In this document: one piece after another, positions 52,836-61,300 of the stretch | How the letters are laid out: each line of letters begins with the position of its first letter | Position numbering within the stretch: position 1 is the stretch's first letter | Assembly (NCBI RefSeq): GCF_017301735.1 | Contig: NZ_CP071090.1 | Location: forward strand, 3,772,001-3,836,000 | Length of the DNA stretch: 64,000 nt | Origin: Pyxidicoccus parkwaysis | GTDB lineage: Bacteria > Myxococcota > Myxococcia > Myxococcales > Myxococcaceae | Direction of reading: 5' to 3' | The notes under the pieces: generated by a model | The model's database searches: none | The model's input: only the letters and a program-made list of their open reading frames with translations | Told to the model about the DNA's origin: nothing | Program-made: the position numbers and the translations under genes

Positions 52836-52982
52836 CGTCGAACCACGGGCCGGAGGCGTCAGTGCTTCCGGCCCGACACCTCCGGGGGACGGCATGGACG
52901 TCGCCGCCATCCTCACGGGAGATCCCCCCGCGTTCCTGTTACGCTTCATGCGCAACGCGGTAACACCTGGGATGTGAGGGAC

Positions 52983-54059
52983 ATGACCGGCACGGAGGGG
53001 CCCGACAGCGGGCGGGTGGAGCTCGACGGCAGTCAGGGTGAGGGGGGAGGGCAGATCCTCCGCTCGGCGCTGTCGCTGTCGCTCATCACCGGCCGTCCCT
53101 TCCGCATCTCCCGGCTGCGCGAGAAGAGAGACCCGCCGGGCCTGCGTCCCCAGCACCTCGCCTGCGTGCGCGGCGCCGAGGCGCTGAGCGGCGGCTCCAG
53201 CGAGGGCGCCACCGTGGGCGCGTCCGAGCTCACCTTCACGCCCGGCCCCGTGCGCGCGGGCAACTACCTGTTCGAGGTGGGCACCGCCGGCAGCACGCCG
53301 CTGCTCTTCCAGTGCCTCGTGTACCCGCTGGCGCTGGCCGGCGGCGGGCAGCTCACCCTGCGCGGCGGCACGCACCTGCCGCACAGCCCCAGCTTCCACT
53401 ACCTCGCCACCGTCTGGCAGCCGGTGGCCCGCGCGTATGGCCTGCCGGTGAGGCTCACCATGCCGCACGCGGGCTTCTACCCGGAGGGCGCGGGGGAAAT
53501 CGTCGCGGAGGTGGGCGAGCCGGAGGAGCCGCCGCTGCTGGTGGAGCTCCCCGCGCGCGGCATGCTGCGCGAGGTGCGCGTGTCCTCATTCACGGGCGGG
53601 CTGCCATTCACCATCGCCGAGCGCCAGTCCCGCGCCGCCGTGTCCGCCCTGCGCGAGCGCGGCATCCTCGCCGAGGCGGAGAACCGGCCGCTGGCGGTGA
53701 CGCGCTCGGTGGGCACCGTCACCTTCGTGCTGGCCCAGTTCGAGCACACCATCGCCGGCTTCACCGCGCTGGGTGAGCGGGGCCGTCCCGCGGAGGAGGT
53801 GGGGCGCGAGGCCGCCGTGGCGCTGGCGGACTTCATGGAGACCGGGGGCGCGCTGGACGAGCACCTCGCCGATCAGATTCTGCTGCCCGCCGCGCTGCTG
53901 GCCTCGGGGCGGCTGGGCCCGGCGACTCCGGGCACCACGCGCTTCTCGGCGGCGCGCATCACGGACCACCTCACGACGCACGCTCGCGTGGTGGAGCGCT
54001 TCCTGCCGGTACACGTCAGCATGGATCCGGGCGGTGACGTGGAGGTCCGCCCGCGCTGA
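52983..54059 (+). CDS. rtcA: RNA 3'-terminal phosphate cyclase
   Basis: A 358-residue RtcA. The N-terminal LDGSQGEGGGQILRSALSLS is diagnostic. RPQHLACVRGA, GGGTHLPHSPSFHY-type and PHAGFYPEGAGE segments follow. The catalytic nucleophile (His309 in E. coli) corresponds to His294 in DEHLADQ. It converts RNA 3'-phosphates to 2',3'-cyclic phosphates. A GTG nine bases upstream is possible; ATG 52983 has GAGGG just before. Neither rtcB nor rtcR lies next to it, unlike in enteric operons. Confidence 0.93.
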   Translation: MTGTEGPDSGRVELDGSQGEGGGQILRSALSLSLITGRPFRISRLREKRDPPGLRPQHLACVRGAEALSGGSSEGATVGASELTFTPGPVRAGNYLFEVGTAGSTPLLFQCLVYPLALAGGGQLTLRGGTHLPHSPSFHYLATVWQPVARAYGLPVRLTMPHAGFYPEGAGEIVAEVGEPEEPPLLVELPARGMLREVRVSSFTGGLPFTIAERQSRAAVSALRERGILAEAENRPLAVTRSVGTVTFVLAQFEHTIAGFTALGERGRPAEEVGREAAVALADFMETGGALDEHLADQILLPAALLASGRLGPATPGTTRFSAARITDHLTTHARVVERFLPVHVSMDPGGDVEVRPR

Positions 54060-54068
54060 CGGCGAGGC

Positions 54069-54413
54069 TCAGGCCTCTTCCTCGTCACCCCGGTTGGCGC
54101 CGAAGGTGTTGGAGCCGGAAATCTCCTTCGTCGTGTTCCGGTACGCCCGGAGCGCGAAGGGCGTGGCCGCCACGAAGATGATGCCGATGAGGCCCACGGC
54201 CATCCACGGGAAGGGCTTCTGCTTCACCTGGATGTCCTTGCCATAGGAGTTGAGGTTGTTCCCCATGGCGCGCTGCTTGGCGAGCTCCCGCTCCTCGGCC
54301 GTCTTTTCGCGAGGGGCGTTGAACTCCTGCACCGGGCGCCGGGGCTGCGCCAGCGCGGCGCCGCCCGAGAAGAGGGCGAAGACGAGAAGGAGCTGGGGGA
54401 GGGCGTTTCGCAT
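54069..54413 (-). CDS. Small exported membrane protein, unknown
   Basis: A 114-residue protein. An N-terminal signal (LLLVFALFSGGAALAQ) is followed by a charged segment (FNAPREKTAEERELAKQRAMG). A single transmembrane helix (PWMAVGLIGIIFVAATPFALRAY) and an acidic tail follow. It is convergent with rtcA (9-bp gap). The start at 54413 gives the signal peptide. No family is recognised; it is probably an envelope protein anchored by one helix. Confidence 0.7.
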   Translation of the reverse strand: MRNALPQLLLVFALFSGGAALAQPRRPVQEFNAPREKTAEERELAKQRAMGNNLNSYGKDIQVKQKPFPWMAVGLIGIIFVAATPFALRAYRNTTKEISGSNTFGANRGDEEEA

Positions 54414-54516
54414 GACGCCAGAGGCTAACACGACCCAACGGACAGGCTGAACAGGGCTTGCGTGGTTGAGGGGCCTCCGTTACGGCGCAGAAAGCCCACA
54501 TTTCCCCCTGGACACC

Positions 54517-56280
54517 ATGCTGCGACTTCCCTTCGTCGCCCTCATCAACCTCCTGCTCCTCGTGCGGAGCCTGCTCGGGCTGCCCTTCCGGCTGCTCGCC
54601 TCGCGTCACCGGCCGGCCTACGTGCGCTTCCGGCTGACGGGGGACCCGCCGTACCGGGAGCGGCGCAGGGCGCGGTTCCAGCTCGGGGGCTCGCGGCCGG
54701 AGCCGGCGGCAGTCACTTCCTTGGAGCGATTCCGCGAGTCGCTGCGGCTGCTGGCGGCGGACGCCCGGGTGAAGGGCATCCTGCTGGAGGTGGAGAACCT
54801 CGAGGTGCCTCCGGCGAAGCGCGACGCGCTGGTGTCGGTGCTGGGGGACTTCCGCAGGGCAGGCAAGCGCGTGGTGGCCTGGGCGGTGAGCGTGGACACG
54901 GACGCGTACCCCCTCATGTGTGCGGCGGACGAGGCGCTGCTCGCGCCGATGGGCCGGGTGGACGTGGTGGGCTACGCGGCGGAGGCGACGGCGCTGGGCG
55001 AGGGCCTGTCGCGCGTGGGCATCCAGGCCCACTTCGTGCGGCGCGGCGACTACAAGACGGCGCCGGAGCTCTTCACCCACGCGACGGTGTCCGACATCCA
55101 GGCGCGCACGGTGGAGTCCTTCCTGGACGAGCGCTACGTGGACCTGGTGGACGCGGTGGCGCAGGGGCGCCGCAAGACGCCGGAGGAGGTGAGGGCGCTC
55201 ATCGACCGGGGGCCCTTCAGCGCGAGGCGCGCGGTGGAGGCGGGGCTGGTGGACGCGCTGGTGAGCGAGGCGGACCTGCCGGTGCACCTGGGGCTGGTGA
55301 AGCCGGGCGAGGGGCACGAGGACGAGACGGAATTGGAGCCGATGGCGACGTACCTGGCCACGGTGCCGTTTCCGCCGGTGCGCTGGAGGCGGCTGAGGCT
55401 GCCGCCGAGGGTGGCGCTGGTGCCGGTGTCGGGCCTCATCGTCCCGGGGCAGGCGGGGAGCAGCGAGCGGATGACGTCCTCGGGCTCGGTGGTGAAGGCG
55501 CTGCGGGCCGCGGGGAGGGACAGGCGCACGAAGGCGGTGGTGCTCTACATCAACAGTCCGGGCGGGGCGCCGCTGGCGTCGGAGCAGATGCTGGAGGCGG
55601 TGCAGCGGGTGGGGCGGAAGAAGCCGGTGATTGCCTTCATGGACCGGGTGTGCGCCAGCGCGGGGTTCATGGTGGCGGTGGGGGCGAAGGAGATCTGGTC
55701 CGCGCCGCACGCGGTGGTGGGGTCGATTGGCGTGTTCGCGGGGAAGTTCGACGCGTCGGTCTTGCTGGAGCGGCTGGGCGTGCACCGCACGGTGATTGTC
55801 CGGGGTGAGAACGCGGCGCTCAATTCCAACTCACGCGGCTTCACGGAGCGCGAGCGGGCGGCGCTGGAGGCGGAGGTGGAGGAGATCTACCAGGCCTTCC
55901 TGGCGTACGTGGCGAAGGGGCGCGGCCGGACGCCGGAGGAGATTCATTCGCTCGCGGAGGGCCGCGTGTACTCGGGGATGCGGGCGAAGGGGCTGGGGCT
56001 GGTGGACCACGTGGGCGGCTTCGAGGCGGCGTGCGGCCGGGCGCTGGAGTTGGCGAAGGTGCCCGCCGAGCGCTTCGACCTCGTCACGTATGGCGGGCCG
56101 AAGCAGCGGTTGTCGTTGCTGAAGCTGCTGATGGGCGCGGCGCGGGCGCAGGTGTACGCGCTGTGCCCCACGGCCTGGAGCCTGGGTGGGCCGTGGGGGA
56201 CGGACGACCTGGAGGAAATGATCAGGGCGCTCGGGCTTCGCTCGGGGCTGGATTCACCTGAGTCAGGACGTCTTCCTTGA
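54517..56280 (+). CDS. sppA: Signal peptide peptidase SppA (67K type)
   Basis: A 587-residue membrane protease that cleaves signal peptides in the bilayer. An N-terminal anchor (LPFVALINLLLLVRSLLGLP) is followed by a tandem S49 fold. The general base Lys180 lies in RGDYKTAPE of the N-domain. The nucleophile Ser381 is in RVCASAGFMVAVGA of the C-domain, with the INSPGG oxyanion region at 345-350 and VVGSIGVFAGK. The double-domain length matches E. coli SppA. The start at 54517 follows the signal anchor; no strong ribosome site is seen. The 3' end overlaps the parvulin gene by 59 bp on the opposite strand. Confidence 0.93.
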   Translation: MLRLPFVALINLLLLVRSLLGLPFRLLASRHRPAYVRFRLTGDPPYRERRRARFQLGGSRPEPAAVTSLERFRESLRLLAADARVKGILLEVENLEVPPAKRDALVSVLGDFRRAGKRVVAWAVSVDTDAYPLMCAADEALLAPMGRVDVVGYAAEATALGEGLSRVGIQAHFVRRGDYKTAPELFTHATVSDIQARTVESFLDERYVDLVDAVAQGRRKTPEEVRALIDRGPFSARRAVEAGLVDALVSEADLPVHLGLVKPGEGHEDETELEPMATYLATVPFPPVRWRRLRLPPRVALVPVSGLIVPGQAGSSERMTSSGSVVKALRAAGRDRRTKAVVLYINSPGGAPLASEQMLEAVQRVGRKKPVIAFMDRVCASAGFMVAVGAKEIWSAPHAVVGSIGVFAGKFDASVLLERLGVHRTVIVRGENAALNSNSRGFTERERAALEAEVEEIYQAFLAYVAKGRGRTPEEIHSLAEGRVYSGMRAKGLGLVDHVGGFEAACGRALELAKVPAERFDLVTYGGPKQRLSLLKLLMGAARAQVYALCPTAWSLGGPWGTDDLEEMIRALGLRSGLDSPESGRLP

Positions 56281-57181
56281 TCTCCACGCGGGTCTTGTCC
56301 CGCAGCGACTGCACCAGCGTGTCCAGCGCCTTCGCCCGGCGCTCCGCGGACAGCCGCTGGACGATGCGCGGCTGTGCCTGCTCGAAGGTCTGCTCGCTGC
56401 CGGGCTGACGCGCCTGGAGCATCAACAGATGCACGCCCTGATCAGTCTCGATGGGGGTGGAGAGCTGGCCCACCGTCTTGAGCGACAGGGCCGCATCCGC
56501 CAGCGCCGAGCCGCCCACCGCCTCCAATTCCTGTCGCGTCCGGAAGCCCAGGTCGCCACCGGAGGCCTGCGTCGAGGAATCCTGTGAGTTGGCACGCACC
56601 GCCGCGTCGAATGCACGCGGGACGTCCAAGCCACGGCGAATCTCCGTCGCCAGCTGGGCCGCGCGCGCGAGCGCCTTCTGACGCTCCGGGGTGCCCCGGG
56701 CGCCGGTGAGCAGCAGGTGGCTGACCTTCACCCGCTCGGGCTTCACATACTCAGACAGATGTGAGTCATAGAATGCACGGGCTTCCGCGTCGCTCGCCTC
56801 GGCGGCCTCGGCGGCCTCGGGTGCCTCTGTCTGGAGTTGCACCAGACGTTGCACCATGACCTTCTCGAGCATGTCGCGGACCTCCGGGTCCGCTTCCAAC
56901 CCGCGACGCCGTGCTTCCTGCACCAGCAATTCAAAACGCACGAGGTTGTCGAGAAACTCTTTCTTCTTCTCCAGCGTGGCGTAGCGGGAGCGGACAAAGG
57001 CTGGCTGCTCCGCCAGCTTCGCCTCCAACTCCTTCCGGGTGATGCTTCCATCTCCAACGACCGCCACCACTTCTCCCTCGGTGGAGGTGCTCCCGGACCC
57101 GCCTCGGTTGCAGCCGCCAACCCCGACGCCCAGTGACATCGCCACCGCCGCCGTCCTCGCCCAGTACGAAAGCCGCTTCAT
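56222..57181 (-). CDS. SurA/PpiC-type parvulin lipoprotein
   Basis: A 319-residue periplasmic peptidyl-prolyl isomerase or chaperone lipoprotein (GVGGC lipobox). The N-terminal SurA-like helical domain (ITRKELEAKLAEQPAFVRSRYATLEKKKEFLDNLVRFELLVQEARRRG) precedes a parvulin domain (about 150-265). That domain carries VKVSHLLLTG, GGDLGFRTRQELEAVGG and VGQLSTPIETDQGVHLLML, the usual catalytic-fold strands. It probably assists folding of exported proteins. Divergent from a second parvulin-like lipoprotein gene. Confidence 0.9.
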   Translation of the reverse strand: MKRLSYWARTAAVAMSLGVGVGGCNRGGSGSTSTEGEVVAVVGDGSITRKELEAKLAEQPAFVRSRYATLEKKKEFLDNLVRFELLVQEARRRGLEADPEVRDMLEKVMVQRLVQLQTEAPEAAEAAEASDAEARAFYDSHLSEYVKPERVKVSHLLLTGARGTPERQKALARAAQLATEIRRGLDVPRAFDAAVRANSQDSSTQASGGDLGFRTRQELEAVGGSALADAALSLKTVGQLSTPIETDQGVHLLMLQARQPGSEQTFEQAQPRIVQRLSAERRAKALDTLVQSLRDKTRVEIKEDVLTQVNPAPSEARAP

Positions 57182-57345
57182 TCATCGTTCTCCGGCCGCA
57201 AGCCTTTCATTCATTCCAGGCTTTGGACCTTTGTCAGACATGCATCGCTCAGGGCGATGACGTTTAAAAAGCCATAGTCATCTTGCAGTAAATTTCCACT
57301 TTGCGATATCCCCTCTGCCCGCGAACGGAGAGCGGGCAGGCGGAT
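57182..57345. promoter_or_regulatory. Divergent promoter region between two parvulin genes
   Basis: A 164-bp region with an A/T-rich stretch (tttaaaaagccatagtcatc, about 57264-57283; gtaaatttccactttgcgat, about 57287-57306) that probably holds promoters for both genes. Exact elements cannot be set. Confidence 0.4.
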
Positions 57346-58281
57346 ATGGCGACGCAGCGACGAATTCTTGATGTGGCAAGTGCCTGCGTCCTGCTCTGGT
57401 GCGTGGGGTGTGACGGGCAGCGTCCCTCGAAGGCCGAGGCCTCGGACAGCAGCGCCGTCGTGGCGCGCTTCGAAGGCGGCGTGGTGACGAGCGACGAGGT
57501 GCTGCGCGAGAGTCAGCGGCTGCCTCCCAATCTGCGCGCGAAGTTCGAGACGGGCCCCGGCCGCAAGGAGTTCATCCAGTCCCTGGTGGACAAGCGACTG
57601 CTGGCGCAGGAGGCCGCGCGGCGCGGGTACGCGGATGATCCGGAGATCCGCCGGCAGGTGCGCGAATTGGAGGAGCGGCTGACCATCCAGGCGTTGCTCG
57701 CGGCGGAGGAGAAGGCCGTGGCGGCGCCCACGGAGGCCGAGGCGCGGGCCTTCCACGCAGCCCACCCCGAGCGCTTCGCGGAGCCGGAGCGGCTGCGGCT
57801 GGCGCGCGTGCTCGTGTCCGTGCCGCCGGGCAGCACGCGGGCGGCGTGGGAGCAGGCCCGTAAGAAGGCAGAGGGACTGCGGCGTCGGCTGGTGGCGGGC
57901 GAGCCGGTGGCGAAGGTGGCGGAGGCCGGTGACGGCACCGAGCGCACGCGGGGCGGGGAGCTGGGGCTGCTGGCGCGCGGGGAGTTCGGGAGCGCCGCCG
58001 TGGAGCAGGCGGCGTTGGCGCTGATCCAACCGGGCGCCGTGACGCCCGTGGTGGAAGACGTGGTTGGGGCCGCGGTGCTTGTCCTGCTGGAGCGGCGGCC
58101 CGCGCGCGTGCCGCCATTCGAAGAGGTCCGCTCGGCGGTGCTGGCGCAGATGGCGCCCGGGACGCAGCGGAAGGTCTTCGAGCAGGTGCTGTCGCGGGTT
58201 CGGGGCGCGGCGGCGGTGAAGTTCGAAGGTGGCGAGGGGACTGCTCCGGTGTCGGACGGAGCTCCCGTCGCTCGTCAGTGA
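57346..58281 (+). CDS. Parvulin-like lipoprotein
   Basis: A 311-residue lipoprotein (LLWCVGC). The N-terminal SurA-like region (VTSDEVLRESQRLPPNLRAKFETGPGRKEFIQSLVDKRLLAQEAARRGYADDPEI) is followed by a divergent parvulin-like domain (LRLARVLVSVPPG, RGGELGLLARGEFG, PGAVTPVVEDVVGAAVLVLLERRPA). Conserved catalytic residues are weaker than in the divergent neighbour, so chaperone-only activity is possible. AGGCGG lies before ATG 57346. A giant Ig-repeat protein gene follows 46 bp downstream, which could be its client. Confidence 0.85.
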   Translation: MATQRRILDVASACVLLWCVGCDGQRPSKAEASDSSAVVARFEGGVVTSDEVLRESQRLPPNLRAKFETGPGRKEFIQSLVDKRLLAQEAARRGYADDPEIRRQVRELEERLTIQALLAAEEKAVAAPTEAEARAFHAAHPERFAEPERLRLARVLVSVPPGSTRAAWEQARKKAEGLRRRLVAGEPVAKVAEAGDGTERTRGGELGLLARGEFGSAAVEQAALALIQPGAVTPVVEDVVGAAVLVLLERRPARVPPFEEVRSAVLAQMAPGTQRKVFEQVLSRVRGAAAVKFEGGEGTAPVSDGAPVARQ

Positions 58282-58327
58282 TTGGGCTGTAGCGTTCTTC
58301 GTCGTACGTGGTGACAGAGGGGGAGCT

Positions 58328-61300
58328 TTGCTCCTGGACAGCTTGAAGCGGTGCCTTGCGCTCGTCGCGCTGGTGGCGGGGCTCGTGTATGCGGGGAGTG
58401 CGCAGGCGCAGACGCGTGTGGCGACGGCCTTCCCGCTGACGCCGCTGCGCGCCGGTGGCGACGCCGTGGACCTGGGCTTCTCGGCGGAGGGCGCGGTGCG
58501 CCAGCTTCGCGTGGCCGTCAAGGCCACGTCGCCGTCGCTGGGGACGCTGGTGGACGCGCGCGACCTCATCGTCGACCAGGACGTCGCGGGCGCCATTGCC
58601 TTCCACGTGCGCGTGCCGCTGCGGCGCGCGCTGCCTGCCGACGCCGTCATCGACGTGGAGGCCAGTCCGGCCACCGGCGGCACCGGCTCGCCGCTGACGG
58701 CCCGGTTCGAGCTGTCCAGTCCCCCGCCGGCCCTTCCGGCCGGGGCGGTGAAGGTGAACGCGAGCCAGGACCTCACCCAGCTCGTGGTGCGTGTGAAGGC
58801 CCAGGGCCCGGTAGAGCACGCGGAGCTGACGCTGGTGGGCGCCTCGGTGGAGGCGCTGCGCCAGGTGCATGGCAGCCTCAGCGACGCGGAGGCCGTGGCC
58901 TTCGCCAGCGTGCGCCGGCAGACGGCGCGCCCGCGCGTGCAGGGCTCGAGCGAGGTGGAGTTCGTCGTCTCCCTGCCGGACGGGATGAAGGTCCCCGTCG
59001 ACGGCGTCGTCGTGGCCGATGTCGCCGTGCATGACCCGTATGGCCGGGTGGTGAGCAGCTCGGCGGTGGAGTTCACCAGCGGGCGCGCCTTCGACCCGCT
59101 CGTCTCGCTGTCGGTGGGCCCGGCGCCCCTGTTGCTCTCCGGGGGTTATGGCACCACCGCCTCGGTGCAGGTGACGGGGCACTTCGCGCTGGCCGGCGAC
59201 GTGGACCTCAGCGGCGCGCGGCAGGGCGTCACCTATGAGTCCTCGGACACGTCGGTGTTCGTGGTGTCCCCGGACGGTCTCCTCCAGGGCCGGCAGGACG
59301 GCACCGCCCGGCTGACGGTGCGGTTCGGCGGGGCGACGGCCACCGCGGACGTCCTCGTGGACTCGGACGCGGACCTCGCGCGGGTGGAATTGTTCCCCGA
59401 GCAGCCCGTGGTGGAGCGCGTCGGAGGGACGACGCAGCTTCGCCTCGAGGGCGTGCTCACCGACGACCGCCGCGTGGACCTCACGGCGGGAGCGCTGGGG
59501 ACGGTGTGGGCGTCGGAGATGCCGGACGTGGCGAGTGTGGGGCGGGACGGGAAGGTGACGGGGCTCCGCCCGGGCGTGGCTCGCATCCGCGCGACACATG
59601 CCGGTACGGCTTCGCACATCGACGTCGTGGTGAAGGACGGGGCTCCCACGGTGCGGGTGGTGGCTCCGTCGTCAGTGGTGGCCGGTGCCGCGTTCGACCT
59701 CAGCGCGGTGGCCTCGGACGACATCGCGGTGACGCACGTGGAGTTCCTCGTCAACGGTGTGCCCGCGGGCCGCGACACGGAAGCGCCGTACGCGCTGCGC
59801 GTCCTGGCGCCTCCCTATGGCGGTGCCACGCTCACCCTCGCCTCCGCTGTCGTGGACAGCGGAGGCCAGCGCGTGGTGGGGCCGGCGGTGAGCGTGCGCG
59901 TGACGGGGACTCCCGCGCCCAGCACCCAGGCCGTCATCTTCGAGAACCCGGAGCCTGGGGCCCTGCTCGTGCAGGGACTGCCGCAGGTGCTTCGCGTCAC
60001 CAGCGGCTCATGGCAGAGCGCGGGCCTCTCCACCGATGACTTCCAGGTGGTGCGCTTCTTCATCGACGACGCGCTCGCCGGCTCGGTGGATCTGCCTCGC
60101 GTGGAGATTCGCAAGCACCCCACCACGGGCGAATCCATCGTCGTTCCCCTCTGGGAGCTGACCTTCACGCCACGCGCGGGGACGGCGGGCTCCAGCGTCG
60201 CCGTGCGCGCGGAGGCGCTGGACAGGAGCGGCGCGCCGGTGCGCTCGGACACGTTGCTGGTGCGCGTGGTGGCGGATGCGCCGCCGCTGCTCGCCGTGCA
60301 GAGCCCGCTCGGCTCTCAGGCGGACGCGGTGGCGGCGGCGCCCTTCCGGGTGGGTGGAACGGTGAGCGACGACGCCATGGCCTTCGGCACGCAAGTGGCC
60401 CTCCTGGTGGATGGCACCTCGGTCGACTCGGTCCGGCTGACGCGCGGAGGGCTGGGCGGGACGCCCGCCGGCAGCGAGCCCTTCACCCTCGCCTGGACGC
60501 CTCCGGCCAGTGACGTGGGGCGGGTGCGCCGCCTGGAGGTGGTGGCCACCGACAGCGCGGGCCAGCAACGCCGGCGGCAGGTGGATGTGACGGTGAAGGC
60601 GGACCGGCCTCCGCAGGTTGCCATCCTCACGCCCTCGGCTTCTTCCACTCCGGTGGGCGGCAACCGCATCGAGTTGACGGCGCGCGTGCTGGACGACACG
60701 TCCGGCACCGTGCAGGTGCGCTGGTGGGTGGGTGGCGTGCCGGTGGGCATGTCCACCACGCCGCCGTATCTCGTCTCGTACGTCCTGCCCTCGGTGCGGA
60801 CGCAGACGCCGCTGACGGTGGCCGCCGAGGCGAAGGACGCGTCCGGGCTGACCACGCACGTCGAGCTCGGCATCACGGTGGTCCCCGACACTGTTCCTCC
60901 CTCCGTGTCGTTGGTGGTGCCGAAAGACCAGGTCAGCGTGCCGGACACGCAGGACCTGCTCGTCACCGTGGCCGGCCTGGATGACGTGGACGTGGTGAAG
61001 GTGGAGGTGCTGCTGGATGGCCAGACGGTCTTCACCGACACGTCGCCCGGAGAGAACAGCGGCGTGCGCGGCTCCTTCATCACCCACACGGTGCTGGCGG
61101 CCTCGCAGCTCCAATCCGCGACCACGCACACCCTGACGGCGCGGGCCCATGACGCCTCCGGCAACGTGGGCCGGGCGCCCGAAATCCAGGTGCACACTAA
61201 AGCGGACGCCGCGCCCACCGTGTCGTTCGCCGCGTCCACGCCCACCGAGGTCACCATGGGCACCCGGGCGGACGTGGAGGTGCTCGCCTCGGATGACGTG

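Noticed and set aside
50637-53468. 943-codon minus-strand open frame
   Set aside because: It lies opposite the CocE and rtcA genes, which have complete catalytic motifs; its composition is typical of antisense high-GC frames.
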